Origin: Vermiculatibacterium agrestimuris
Lineage (GTDB): Bacteria > Bacillota > Clostridia > Oscillospirales > Oscillospiraceae
Direction: 5' to 3'
Length of the DNA: 64,000 nt
Assembly: GCF_943193085.1 (NCBI RefSeq)
Contig: NZ_CALPCU010000004.1
Span: 59,749 to 123,748, forward strand
Shown here: piece by piece, positions 8,793 to 17,250 of the stretch
How the letters are laid out: the number at the start of each line of letters is the position of its first letter
Numbering within the stretch: position 1 is the first letter of the stretch
Notes under the pieces: model-generated
What the model was told of the DNA's origin: nothing
The model's database searches: none
What the model saw: the letters and a program-made list of their open reading frames with translations, nothing else
Program-made: the position numbers and the translations under genes

Positions 8793-9142
8793 CCTAACCC
8801 GCTCACCTCCACTGTTGCCGTCAATGCCTCCCCATGCCAGAGCAGCCTCACCGTCAGCATCCCCCGGTCTCCCTCCTGGGTCAGATTGACGGCGTCTACT
8901 GTCACGTCCTCATCGGCAAGGGCCTCCGCCACATATTGCCCCGCCAGGGCCTCCCGCTCCCCCGCCGGGGCCCGGCCCAGCAGGTGGAGCCTGCTGCCCA
9001 GCTCCGGCAGAAAGGGAAAACTCCCCCGCCGCACCGTAAGCTTCCAGAGGGCCCGCTCCAGCAGTTCCTGCGCCCCTTGGGCGCTCTGGAACCCACCCTT
9101 TTCATCCGGGACATAATCCCCCGCTCGTAAGATCAGCGCCAT
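8789..9142 (-). CDS. gp25-like baseplate wedge protein (XkdS position)
   Basis: 117 aa. The RRGSFPFLPELGSRLHLL segment resembles the gp25/gpW lysozyme-like baseplate family (conserved PFxPxxGS core). Position between spike and baseplate J agrees. The family here is structural and not enzymatic. Confidence 0.75.
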   Translation of the reverse strand: MALILRAGDYVPDEKGGFQSAQGAQELLERALWKLTVRRGSFPFLPELGSRLHLLGRAPAGEREALAGQYVAEALADEDVTVDAVNLTQEGDRGMLTVRLLWHGEALTATVEVSGLG

Positions 9143-9147
9143 TGCTT

Positions 9148-9522
9148 CTACCCCTCCCTGTCATCCGGGGGCGGCGGCCCCACCTGGGTGCCGTTGACCA
9201 CCAGCAGTCCCGTCACAAAGACCGTGCCGTCCAGCCCCAGGCGCAGACTACACTTTCGGCCGGTAATGAGCACCTCTCCGGGTTTCACAGTGCCCTCCAC
9301 CGGAACGCCTGCAGCGCAGGTTTTTTCTCCGCTCTCGCCCGTCTTGAGCACCAGCACCTCGTCTCCCAGCTCCGGCGCCCAATGGTAGCCACCCGGGGCG
9401 TATACCGTCACGCCCCGGCGCTCTCCCTCCAGCCACACTCCGGCGCTCTGCCCCGGCACCGTCACCGTCCCGGTCAGTGCGCCGCCACGGCCGTCCCGCC
9501 GCGGCCGTCTCGAAAGCCACAT
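9148..9522 (-). CDS. Tail spike / baseplate assembly protein V-like
   Basis: 124 aa from the ATG at 9522, where GAGGAG lies immediately upstream with a short spacer. The APGGYHWAPELGDEVLVLKTGE segment followed by beta-rich sequence and a proline-rich end (GPPPPDD) resembles the gpV/OB-fold spike proteins that tip contractile tails. It is short, so the spike would be minimal. XkdR position in PBSX order. Confidence 0.65.
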   Translation of the reverse strand: MWLSRRPRRDGRGGALTGTVTVPGQSAGVWLEGERRGVTVYAPGGYHWAPELGDEVLVLKTGESGEKTCAAGVPVEGTVKPGEVLITGRKCSLRLGLDGTVFVTGLLVVNGTQVGPPPPDDREG

Positions 9523-9527
9523 TCTCC

Positions 9528-10463
9528 TCACCCCAAAGTCAGTTTTACGCCGGTTCCGCTGCCATCCATCACGGCCTCGGTCTCCCGCACCGTCCACGTC
9601 CCCGTCAGAGCCGGCCGGGTCAAAGCCAGCTCTACCCGGTCTCCCGGTTCACAGAACCAGCTCCCCGGCAGCTTCACCTCCACCCGAAACCGCTCCTCAG
9701 CGGAGCGATCCAGCTGGAACTGCCCGGAATAGCGCATCGCTTGATAGGCGCTCTTTCCCGGCATCGTGATCACCCGCCGGCACCGCCCTCCCTGGCGGGC
9801 AAAGTCCTCATTCACCAGCCGCTGGGTGCCCAGCCTTCCCCGGTCGCGCACCAGGATCTCGGAATACACCCCATACCGCCGATCCCGCCAGCGAACACCG
9901 GTAACGCCGCTGCGGTCGTCGATGGTCAGCCGCTGCCCCCGTACCGCTCCATCCACAAAGAGGTTCCCCCACACGTCAAAGCGGGGTTGTATTCCTCCGT
10001 GGTACCGGGCAAAGTCGTAGAGCACCTGCCATTCGCTGGCGCCCGTCTCCACCGAAAAGTCCGGCACCGGCGGAAAGGAGGCTATATAGCTCACCTGGAT
10101 CCCGTAGGGCTCCACATGATCGTGCAGAATATCGGCCAGGGTGGCCACCTGGTAGTCCTGCCCCTCCGCTTCGTTGTCCAGCAGCAGGGCCGCCAGGCCC
10201 CGGCCGGAGAGGAAGAGCTCGCCGCCTGCCTCTCCCCACCCCAGCTCATACTCGTCCAAAAGTCCGGTGAACCGCCGCGCGCCATCCTCCTCCACGATCA
10301 AGCGGCAGGCGCTTTCCAGCAAGGGCTCCAGCCCACTGTCCCAGATGCAGTGCCCCTCAAAGCTGTCGCAGGGTACGCTCTCCGTGCGCTTGAGCTTCCA
10401 TGCCGTAAAGGGCGGCAGGTCGATCCTGCCGCCCCCGGCGGTGAGCAAATATCCTGTCATCAT
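9528..10463 (-). CDS. Tail hub protein, XkdQ / late control D-like
   Basis: 311 aa. Size, beta-rich composition and position between the LysM protein and the spike match the gpD/XkdQ hub that carries the spike. Segments such as RFTGLLDEYELG and ADILHDHVEPYGIQVSYI are typical of the family. Start overlaps the upstream stop (ATGA at 10460-10463). Confidence 0.75.
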   Translation of the reverse strand: MMTGYLLTAGGGRIDLPPFTAWKLKRTESVPCDSFEGHCIWDSGLEPLLESACRLIVEEDGARRFTGLLDEYELGWGEAGGELFLSGRGLAALLLDNEAEGQDYQVATLADILHDHVEPYGIQVSYIASFPPVPDFSVETGASEWQVLYDFARYHGGIQPRFDVWGNLFVDGAVRGQRLTIDDRSGVTGVRWRDRRYGVYSEILVRDRGRLGTQRLVNEDFARQGGRCRRVITMPGKSAYQAMRYSGQFQLDRSAEERFRVEVKLPGSWFCEPGDRVELALTRPALTGTWTVRETEAVMDGSGTGVKLTLG

Positions 10464-11041
10464 TGCAGCCGCACCCTCTCTCCCGGGTATATCAGGTTGG
10501 GGTTTTTGATCTGGGGGTTCAGGGCAATGACCTCCGTCACTGTTTTACCATAGCGCTGGGCAATGTTCCAAAGGCACTCTCCCTTGGCCACCGTGTGCCA
10601 CAGCTCTTCGGCTGTCCCGGCGCTCTGTGTCACCGCCGCCGTCCCCCCGCCATTGTAGGTAAGCGCGCTTCTGGCGTAGGGCTGATAGCCGTTGTAGCCC
10701 TCCCAAAAGGTAAATGTGTATTTCACATAGTCCTTTCTGGGCTCTTGGGCCAAGCTCAGCTCCACAAAATAGGCGTTGGCCGCCTGCCACACCGGATGCA
10801 CCAGTACCCCCGGCCCCTCCTGGTAAAACACGCAGGCCAACGCCTGAAAGGTCTCATAGGCTTTCTCTCCCACAAATTCTCCCTGGCCTTTCATCACCCG
10901 CCGGGTCGGCCCCAGATCCTGCAAGTGATACCGGCCGAAAGGCACCTTGTGCAGCCCCATCTCCCGTTTATACTCGATGGTGTATACCCTGGGGTTGTGC
11001 GGCCAGACAAAATCCTTGTACCGCATGGGTGCAAGCTCCAT
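10460..11041 (-). CDS. LysM tail protein, XkdP-like
   Basis: 193 aa. The N-terminal two thirds is a tail-associated domain (FVWPHNPRVYTIEYKREMG). The C-terminal ~50 residues are a LysM unit (HTVAKGECLWNIAQRYGKTV...NPNLIYPGERVRLQ), which binds peptidoglycan or plugs the hub. Same order as PBSX xkdP before xkdQ. Confidence 0.8.
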   Translation of the reverse strand: MELAPMRYKDFVWPHNPRVYTIEYKREMGLHKVPFGRYHLQDLGPTRRVMKGQGEFVGEKAYETFQALACVFYQEGPGVLVHPVWQAANAYFVELSLAQEPRKDYVKYTFTFWEGYNGYQPYARSALTYNGGGTAAVTQSAGTAEELWHTVAKGECLWNIAQRYGKTVTEVIALNPQIKNPNLIYPGERVRLQ

Positions 11042-11052
11042 GACATCTCCTC

Positions 11053-11646
11053 CTAACGCAGGGCAAAATCCCCTCCATACCGCCAGGCGTCCCGCTCCAC
11101 CGCCCGGTCAAGGTTTTCCACACTCAGCCCTTCTGCCGCCGTACTCTCCGGCAGGATCACAGAGAAAGCTCTCCGCTCCCCCTGCACGAAGCGCGTCCCC
11201 CGCTGTGCCGCCTTCAGCGTGTCCCACAGCGGCAGGGCCTCTCCGGCCGCCGCCTCCTGCCAAAAAACCTCTGCGGGGCCCGCACGCTCCAGACTCGTCC
11301 CGATCGCTTCCCTAGAGCTTAACACGTCTTTTTCCTCCGGCCGCGGCGGCCGTTGCCCAATGGCCGCCGCGCCTCCCGCTCGAAGATGCGCCTCCTCCGC
11401 TTGAAAGTCCAACGGTACCTCCGCCGTCAGCGCGCGGGGCCACGGACGCCCAGCCGCTTCCCTCTGCGCCTCTTCCATATCCTCGCCGCCGCTCTCTCCG
11501 GGCGTGCGTCTCCGGTCATCCTGCGGCAGTCCCTGGGCGCCGCCGCTCTCCCCGGCTCTCACCGCCCAAAATGCCCCAGGCTCCAGCCCCCAGTCCATCT
11601 CTTCCTCTCTGTCAAAGCCCAGAGCCTCTTCCAAATAATCCGTCAA
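11053..11646 (-). CDS. Unknown protein in the tape-measure position
   Basis: 197 aa, acidic and Ala/Glu/Gly-rich, with no membrane segment and no obvious coiled coil. It sits between the tail chaperone and the LysM gene, exactly where the tape measure gene normally lies, but it is several times too short and not similar in character. Its start overlaps the end of the frameshifted chaperone (ATGA at 11643-11646), so it belongs to the operon. The C-terminus (VENLDRAVERDAWRYGGDF) looks like a defined motif. Either a tail-length protein for a very short tail or an unrelated protein that replaced xkdO. Confidence 0.6.
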   Translation of the reverse strand: MTDYLEEALGFDREEEMDWGLEPGAFWAVRAGESGGAQGLPQDDRRRTPGESGGEDMEEAQREAAGRPWPRALTAEVPLDFQAEEAHLRAGGAAAIGQRPPRPEEKDVLSSREAIGTSLERAGPAEVFWQEAAAGEALPLWDTLKAAQRGTRFVQGERRAFSVILPESTAAEGLSVENLDRAVERDAWRYGGDFALR

Positions 11647-12259
11647 GCCCTCTCACCTCCCATGGCGCGAAACCGCTCCATGTCGAACCCATGGTTCTCT
11701 CCGCACTCTTCCACCCTCGCGCCGCACACCGGGCACCGCCCCTCCTGGGCCTCCGCCCGGCAGCTGGGACACAGCCGCGAGAGCTCCTCCTCTCCATCCA
11801 GCACCAGATTGAGGGCGCACCACAGGTAATCCCGGTGGGTCATCGCCCCGACCCGCTCCTCGGTGGGCAGCGCTCCAAAAGCCTTGAGCACGCGCCACTG
11901 AAGGCGCTCATAAGGCGCGTGCTCCAATCTTTTTTTGCCCTGTCCACCGCCTTCTCGTCCCAGGGGGCCGGGTCGCACTCCCGGTCAAAGTCCCGCCATC
12001 TCTTGGCCAGCTGGGCGATCTGTCCCGCCGTCAGTGCCTCCAGGACTTCCGCTCCACTTTCAAAGGCGGGTTCCCCCTCCCGCAAAAGGGCATGGGCCAG
12101 CAGACAGGCGTTGGAGCACAGCGCCCTGTCCCTCTCCCCCTGCGCCAGGGCCTCCCCCTCGCTCCAGGCCTCCAGTTCCTCCCTGGCAGAAAGCAGCCGT
12201 CCCGTCCAGCCGTCCCCCAGATCCTTTTTCCGGGGCATATTCAACAGTCCGCTCCTCAT
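11643..12259 (-). CDS. Tail assembly chaperone, long form made by -1 frameshift
   Basis: Translation from 12259 in frame 0 to the A7 at 11936-11930, then -1, gives 205 aa (110 residues before the slip, 95 after). The extension includes a four-Cys zinc-ribbon-like motif (LCPSCRAEAQEGRCPVCG) and ends at 11643, where it overlaps the next gene by ATGA. The downstream frame has no good ribosome site of its own, so frameshifting is the natural way to express it. This mirrors lambda gpG/gpGT and P2 gpE/E'. An uncorrected sequence error is the alternative, but the signal is too complete to favour that. Confidence 0.75.
11840..12259 (-). CDS. Tail assembly chaperone, short form (XkdN-like)
   Basis: 139 aa in frame 0. 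The start ATG at 12259 overlaps the tube gene stop (ATGA); a second ATG at 12238 is possible. The core LSAREELEAWSEGEALAQ...LTAGQIAQLAKRWRDFD is helical and fits tail chaperones that coat the tape measure. The short form ends 30 codons after the slip site with an unremarkable tail. Confidence 0.75.
   Translation of the reverse strand: MRSGLLNMPRKKDLGDGWTGRLLSAREELEAWSEGEALAQGERDRALCSNACLLAHALLREGEPAFESGAEVLEALTAGQIAQLAKRWRDFDRECDPAPWDEKAVDRAKKDWSTRLMSAFSGACSRLLERCPPRSGSGR
11886..11936 (-). promoter_or_regulatory. -1 programmed ribosomal frameshift signal
   Basis: On the minus strand, GCA AAA AAA GAT holds the slippery heptamer A AAA AAA (11936-11930). Five bases on, GAGCACGCGCC (11924-11914) and GGCGCGTGCTC (11896-11886) form a perfect 11-bp stem with a 17-base loop. 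Heptamer phase, spacer and stem all match classical -1 signals. Confidence 0.85.
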
Positions 12260-12648
12260 CGCAGCGCGGTCTCCACCCGCCGGGCGGCGACAATGGTCAC
12301 TTTCTCCAGCACCATATCTCCCAGCTTCCCCGTCTCGCTGAGATCCTGCCACTGGCAGCCGGAGTAGATGATCCGCCTGTCCGGCTTGCAGATGACCAAA
12401 TTGAAATCCTCCAGCTCATGGAAGCTCATACCCCCCTTGGCCGCCTCCTCGGTGGCGTAGAGCCGGGTAAGGACTACCGTGTGCTTTCTGGGCCCCGGGA
12501 TGGTGGCCACCGGCTCGCTCTCGCCGAAGGCCTCCACCACAGAGCTGGTCTTGGTGGTCTGGGCGGAGTAGCTCTGTACCACCGCCAGCTTCTTCCCGTT
12601 GAGCTCCAGATAGATGTCTGCGCTGGTGGGAAATTGATTTGCGATCAT
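12256..12648 (-). CDS. Tail tube protein (XkdM-like)
   Basis: 130 aa starting MIANQFPTSADIYLELNGKK. Size, beta-rich sequence and position directly after the sheath match the inner tube of contractile tails. The ATG at 12648 has GGGGAGG upstream with an unusually short 3-base spacer. The stop is coupled to the chaperone start. Confidence 0.8.
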   Translation of the reverse strand: MIANQFPTSADIYLELNGKKLAVVQSYSAQTTKTSSVVEAFGESEPVATIPGPRKHTVVLTRLYATEEAAKGGMSFHELEDFNLVICKPDRRIIYSGCQWQDLSETGKLGDMVLEKVTIVAARRVETALR

Positions 12649-12659
12649 ATGCCTCCCCC

Positions 12660-13682
12660 TTATACCGTGATGCTGGCGCTCAGCCAGATCTGGTTGAGCC
12701 CGTGGGCCACCGTAAACTGAAACTCCACCAGGCACACCGTGGGCTTGTCCTCCACAGCGGATACCCTCACCCCGTCATACCCTGTGATGATCTCCTCGTC
12801 CAGCTTTTTCTCCAGTTCCACGATCACCTGGCTGCGAATGGCCTCCCGGCCCTGCTGCGTGTTCTTGGCCCTGTTGAAGCGCAGGCGCAGCGCGTCCCGC
12901 AGGCCGGGGATCACATTGTCCACCACCCGAATGGTGGTCAGCTCCCGCCAGGTGGGATCCTCCACATCGTTCGTCTTGGTGCGGGTGGTCACCGCCCGCA
13001 TCACACTGACCACGCCGCCGGTGGCCTCCAAGGGCGTCACGCCCCCCAGCACCATAGCGTCGATGTCATTGTCCGTCCACTCCGTCTCCAGCTCGGTAAT
13101 GTCCTTCAGCTCCATGCCGCCCAAAGGCACAGCGGGGTCGCTCTCCCCGGCGATCGCCCCCGCCAGGGCGGCGGCCGCCTCGGCGCCGCCGGAGCTCACC
13201 AGCACCATCCGCTCGCTGTTGAGGGCGCCGGCCCGCTCCACCAACTTGGCCGCCGCCTCCCCTGTCTCGTTGCACACTACGCCCAGCCGCTCCCTCCGGG
13301 CCTCAGAGGCGGCTTTCACCCCGTTGCGCAGAACCTGCTGCACCGAAGGCTTGTGGGAATCGCACGTCACTACCCGGATATCCCCGATCTTCTCCAGGGC
13401 GGCAAAGGCGGCGGCGTAGCCGCTCTCCTCGCTTACAGGCGCCGCGTACACCTTGGCCGCCCCGTTGCGGAAGATCAACCGAATGAGCCCGGTGATGGCC
13501 TCGTTCTCCGTAAAGACGCTCACCGCCTGCTCATAACTGTTCAGCGTATAGACCTTTCCCGCCTCCCCCGCGGCGCACACCGCCGCCAGGCCCACGCTGC
13601 CGCTGCCGGAGCGGCCGCTGGTCACCGAGGAAGTATTGTAGACCGAGTACACGCCCGGCCTCTGGTGTTCTGTCACATTCAT
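12660..13682 (-). CDS. Contractile tail sheath protein (XkdK-like)
   Basis: 340 aa beginning MNVTEHQRPGVYSVYN, the usual RPGVY start of sheath proteins. C-terminal segments (PTWRELTTIRVVDNVIPGLRDALR, then GREAIRSQVIVELEKKL) match the conserved sheath core. Presence of sheath defines a myovirus-type tail. Start overlaps the previous stop by four bases. Confidence 0.9.
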   Translation of the reverse strand: MNVTEHQRPGVYSVYNTSSVTSGRSGSGSVGLAAVCAAGEAGKVYTLNSYEQAVSVFTENEAITGLIRLIFRNGAAKVYAAPVSEESGYAAAFAALEKIGDIRVVTCDSHKPSVQQVLRNGVKAASEARRERLGVVCNETGEAAAKLVERAGALNSERMVLVSSGGAEAAAALAGAIAGESDPAVPLGGMELKDITELETEWTDNDIDAMVLGGVTPLEATGGVVSVMRAVTTRTKTNDVEDPTWRELTTIRVVDNVIPGLRDALRLRFNRAKNTQQGREAIRSQVIVELEKKLDEEIITGYDGVRVSAVEDKPTVCLVEFQFTVAHGLNQIWLSASITV

Positions 13683-14173
13683 ACCTTGCTCTCTCCCTTC
13701 ACCTCAAAGTCCAGGAAGGCTCCGTCCTCCTCCCCGGTCTCCGCCACCGCCCAGGCCGAAAACCGCGCCTGAGCAGGGCATACATAACGTTTTGCCGTCT
13801 GATCATAGACCGTCTCTCCGGCGGAAAAGCCCACGCTGCGCAGCCCCTCCGGCCCACCTTGGCTCAGCGCGGCACCCAGCGCGTCTATCCCGGTCTGCAC
13901 CTCCTCCGCCGTGGCGGCGGAGATATCCACGCCGAAGGTGAGCTCCACCTTCTTGCCGTAGCGCTCCTTCCACTGACCGCTGCCCAGGTCGTACCACTCT
14001 CCCAGATAGTCCCGAAAGCCCGGCGTGCCGCCCTCAATGGCCCGCAGGGATACCGCCGCCGCGGCCCTTCCCGGCCGCAGCCGCCCCGCCTGCCCCCAGG
14101 CGGTCACCGCCTCCAGCCCGCACTGTCTCAGGTACTCCGCCAACGCCTGGCGCAGTGTCGCCGTGTCTCTCAT
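13679..14173 (-). CDS. Head-tail joining / tail completion protein (probable)
   Basis: 164 aa. Lies between a connector gene and sheath. LRQALAEYLRQCGLEAVTAW at the start and the GKKVELTFGVDISA stretch suggest a neck or tail-terminator protein, but no firm family is recognised. Overlaps neighbours on both sides. Confidence 0.55.
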   Translation of the reverse strand: MRDTATLRQALAEYLRQCGLEAVTAWGQAGRLRPGRAAAAVSLRAIEGGTPGFRDYLGEWYDLGSGQWKERYGKKVELTFGVDISAATAEEVQTGIDALGAALSQGGPEGLRSVGFSAGETVYDQTAKRYVCPAQARFSAWAVAETGEEDGAFLDFEVKGESKV

Positions 14174-14496
14174 ACTTCACACTCCCCATCCATCTCCTCC
14201 GCCACCGCCCAGCGGTAGAGCGTCTCCTCGCCGATGGCATATTCCCTCTTTCGGATGGGCCGGAACTGCCGGTCTGCCCAGATCAAAGTATCCACGTCCT
14301 CCAGCTTCTCCTCTGCGGGGCCCAAATAGAGCCATTTCCCCACCGGAGCTATCCCCAGTACCGTGGGCTCCTCTCCCGCGGCCTTCTCCCGCACCGGCTG
14401 AAAAAAGGCCCGCACCTGAACGCGCTCCTCTCCCCGGCACAGGCTTACCTTCTGTCCATACTGGCCCAGAAGCTTCCTCCAAAGTCCGCTCTCCAT
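14170..14496 (-). CDS. Small head-tail connector protein (probable)
   Basis: 108 aa, starting at the ATG at 14496, which shares one base with the previous TGA. The beta-rich sequence RVQVRAFFQPVREKA resembles head-closure proteins in this position. Family assignment rests mostly on context. Confidence 0.5.
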   Translation of the reverse strand: MESGLWRKLLGQYGQKVSLCRGEERVQVRAFFQPVREKAAGEEPTVLGIAPVGKWLYLGPAEEKLEDVDTLIWADRQFRPIRKREYAIGEETLYRWAVAEEMDGECEV

Positions 14497-14843
14497 CAGC
14501 CTCTGACCCCCCGAAAAACAAACCCCTCGTCCCGCAGGTACGGCTTCATCACCTGCATCGCCTGCATCCGCAGGGCCTCTCCCCGGTTCTCGCCCTCCCT
14601 CTTGCGGATGGTCACATCTCCTGCGGTGAAGGAGGTCACATCCCCCTCCCCCGCCGTCTCCAGCTCCGCCAGGGCCAGCCATGCGCCCGCCAAAACAAAG
14701 GCCGCGCCGCACGCCTCCGGGGTAAGACCGCCGCGAAGCTGGCCTGCCAGCGCTTCGGCGGCATGACCGCACAGAAGGGTAAGCTCCTCGCTCTCCTCCC
14801 GTCCGCTGAGCAGTACGGCAGTCTTCACGATGCTCTCTACCAC
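14496..14843 (-). CDS. Head-tail adaptor (YqbG/gp6-like, probable)
   Basis: 115 aa, alpha-helical (AAFVLAGAWLALAELETAGE...GDVTIRKREGE), follows the capsid gene. Helical connector proteins of this size occupy this slot in PBSX and skin-type elements. Confidence 0.55.
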   Translation of the reverse strand: MVESIVKTAVLLSGREESEELTLLCGHAAEALAGQLRGGLTPEACGAAFVLAGAWLALAELETAGEGDVTSFTAGDVTIRKREGENRGEALRMQAMQVMKPYLRDEGFVFRGVRG

Positions 14844-14909
14844 TTCGTTCCCTCCTTCCTTTTTGCGATATAGGCCGGGAGGCGGAACACCTCCCGGCCT
14901 ATAATCTCA

Positions 14910-15941
14910 TCAGACCGTCAACACCTTGGATGCGTCCTGGAATACCTTGGCAAAGCCGTTGACCACCGTCACGGCGGCCCGCTCCAGCTGCCGGTCGATG
15001 AGCTTGTCGTACTCCACCGTCACATCAGAGCCCCGCACCATCTCCAGGGCATAGCGCCGGTCAAGGCCGATGACCTTCCCCTGGCCCAGGGCGGAGGTGC
15101 GGATCAGATTGGCCCCCAGGGGCGTGGTGAGCTTGCCGGTGCCCTGGAAATTCAGCCCCGTCATGGGATCGCGCAGCTCCTCCATCTTGAGCATCTGCAC
15201 CATCATGTCCCCCGATGCCAGCAGGGTGTTCATCTCATAGGGGTCAAACTGGGCCCAGAAGTCCACCAGTTCGTTATAGGTCAGCTTCCCGGCGGTGCCG
15301 CCCATGGGAGCAGTGCCCACCTGGAAGCTCTCGGCGGCGTTCCCATTACCGTCCCCATTCTCAATGACCTGGATGGCGTCCTCCAGCAGATTCCGGCTGA
15401 TGTATGCGCCGATCTGCCGCAGGGTCACAGAAAACAGATCCAACTTCTGATAACGAATGGCCTCGTAGGGTGCCACCAGCATCCGGCCCCGCTTGTGGAG
15501 CTTGACCATATTCCCCTGGGCCTTGATCATGGTCTGGGGGATGGCCGCCCCCGCCTCCACCCGGCGCAGCTCCTTCTCGCTGCCGCCAGCGGCAGAGGAG
15601 ATGGAGCGGTAATCCATGCCGTCGATGTGGGTCTCCGCGGCCACGATGGAGGGCAGCACATTGTTCTCCTCCATGCCCTGCCACACGCTGCGGCTCACAT
15701 ACTCCGGAAACAGGACGGCGGATTGGGCGGACTGGAAAAACTTGTCCACCACGTCGCTGCCGGTGCCCTTGACCCTGATGTCAAACCGCTTGAGCTGCCG
15801 CTGATAGGCGTCCAGCCCCTCCAGAGCGGTGCCCTTATACCGCTCCGAGGGATCCTCGCTCTCCAGCACGGCGGTAAAGCTCTTCCCCGCCACGCCGTAC
15901 ATTCCCTTCTCCAGCTTCAAATTGTCAAACTGATAACTCAT
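14910..15941 (-). CDS. Major capsid protein (XkdG-like)
   Basis: 343 aa from the ATG at 15941, with GAGGAGGT 8 bases upstream. Segments such as SVWQGMEENNVLPSIVAAET and GQGKVIGLDRRYALEMVRGS, with the length and position, fit an HK97-fold coat protein of PBSX type. It is separated from the next gene by a 66-bp gap that contains nothing notable. Confidence 0.8.
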   Translation of the reverse strand: MSYQFDNLKLEKGMYGVAGKSFTAVLESEDPSERYKGTALEGLDAYQRQLKRFDIRVKGTGSDVVDKFFQSAQSAVLFPEYVSRSVWQGMEENNVLPSIVAAETHIDGMDYRSISSAAGGSEKELRRVEAGAAIPQTMIKAQGNMVKLHKRGRMLVAPYEAIRYQKLDLFSVTLRQIGAYISRNLLEDAIQVIENGDGNGNAAESFQVGTAPMGGTAGKLTYNELVDFWAQFDPYEMNTLLASGDMMVQMLKMEELRDPMTGLNFQGTGKLTTPLGANLIRTSALGQGKVIGLDRRYALEMVRGSDVTVEYDKLIDRQLERAAVTVVNGFAKVFQDASKVLTV

Positions 15942-15955
15942 CTGCCCGTACCTCC

Positions 15956-16306
15956 TCACATTTTGATGGTGACGCTGCCGTCCCCGGCGGCCACCACCAG
16001 ATACTCCTGGCTCTTATCGCCGCTGGCGGCCTTTTTCACGCCGCCCTTTCCGTCTGCCGTCAGGCTCACATGACCCGCCGCCACCGTCTTGTCCTCACAC
16101 TTCACCTGGGCCAGTCCGGTCACCTGCACCGAAGCGCAGCCCTCCCGGACGGCCTCGGCCACGCCGCAGAACCGCTCCCCGGCAGCGCAGCTGTCCACAG
16201 CGGAGTCCCCGCTCAGCTTCACCACCTGCCCCGCCTCTACGCCCTCGCCGGCATAGAAGGTGGCTGTCACCACTCCGATCCCCTCAAACGAAACCTTACC
16301 AGTCAT
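15956..16306 (-). CDS. Capsid decoration/stabilising protein (probable)
   Basis: 116 aa from the ATG at 16306 (AGGAGG 8 bases upstream). Beta-rich, Gly/Val-rich, with the VTATFYAGEGVEAGQVVKLSGD and GVAEAVREGCASVQVTG pattern of DUF2190-like head-decoration proteins. Position before the coat protein agrees. Confidence 0.6.
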   Translation of the reverse strand: MTGKVSFEGIGVVTATFYAGEGVEAGQVVKLSGDSAVDSCAAGERFCGVAEAVREGCASVQVTGLAQVKCEDKTVAAGHVSLTADGKGGVKKAASGDKSQEYLVVAAGDGSVTIKM

Positions 16307-16332
16307 ACCCTGCTCCTCCTCCATCAAAAATG

Positions 16333-17250
16333 TTATACCAAAAAGGCCCCGTCCCTCTCAGACGGGGACTCCTTGACCGCCATGTATGTCAGCTGCGCGC
16401 CCCCGGCCCACTTTTTTTCTCCCTTTTGGGAAAAGAGGCTCTTCAGCGCTTTCAGCTCCTCCTCATTCAGCTTCCCGGCAATGGAGCGGGCCACCGCCGC
16501 GTCCAGCTCCGGCTCGCATACCGCCCCCAGCCGGAGCACCTCGGCCCTAAGCTCCTCCAGATACCGCCGCCCCAATCCGGCGGCCTTCTCCAGCTCCTCC
16601 AGCTCCCGGCAGGTCTCCGGCCTCTGGCAGGCCAGCTCCTTCAGGCCGGGCCCCATGCCCTTCATGACCCCGGCCCTCCGCTGGGCAGGCACCGCCACAA
16701 ACGACCACTCATAGGCATCCTTAGCCCCAGTCAGCTCCGCCCAGCAGAGCTTGCCGTTGTATGTACGTCCCTTCACGTGGTCGCACGTTCCCAGCTCTTC
16801 GCCGCAGATAGAGCAAACCGCCCTCTCCACCGCGCAACCCACACTGACCTCTTTCTTGATGCCCCCCTCGATCTGTGCGATGAGCTCTGCATTGCCCTCG
16901 GTGCGAAGCATGTAGGCCCACCCCTTCAGATAGCAGGCCGGGTCCCCCGCCCGGGTCAAACCGGGCTCCTCCACCACCTCAGTTTTGTAGATGCGCGCGC
17001 TCTGTCCCTGAGTCGACCAGTTGTGGTCAAAAATACCGCTCTTCCCCACAAACATCTCGCCCAGCGCCTCCAACGTCTCCCTGGGAAACCGCTCCCACTC
17101 CCGGTCCACCTCATTGTCGCAAAGACGTACCGTGAAGGTGTAGACCTCCTCTGCCGTCAGCTCTTTCCGGGCCAGGGCGTTGATGCGCGAGAGCTCCTCA
17201 CCGCTCACCGGGCACCCGCCCCCGGCATTTGCCTCCTTTATGATCCTCAT
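16333..17250 (-). CDS. Prohead protease / XkdF-like head protein
   Basis: 305 aa. The N-terminal half has VGKSGIFDHNWSTQGQ and KEVSVGCAVERAVCSICG, which resemble phage head-maturation protease-type proteins. A CSIC...C motif may bind zinc. The C-terminal half is helical and may act as scaffold. Overlaps the portal stop by four bases. Catalytic residues cannot be fixed by eye. Confidence 0.6.
   Translation of the reverse strand: MRIIKEANAGGGCPVSGEELSRINALARKELTAEEVYTFTVRLCDNEVDREWERFPRETLEALGEMFVGKSGIFDHNWSTQGQSARIYKTEVVEEPGLTRAGDPACYLKGWAYMLRTEGNAELIAQIEGGIKKEVSVGCAVERAVCSICGEELGTCDHVKGRTYNGKLCWAELTGAKDAYEWSFVAVPAQRRAGVMKGMGPGLKELACQRPETCRELEELEKAAGLGRRYLEELRAEVLRLGAVCEPELDAAVARSIAGKLNEEELKALKSLFSQKGEKKWAGGAQLTYMAVKESPSERDGAFLV

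Noticed and set aside
11643..11978. Separate gene with its own start for the zinc-ribbon part of the tail chaperone
   Set aside because: No suitable start codon with ribosome site; the A7 slip site and stem explain expression better.
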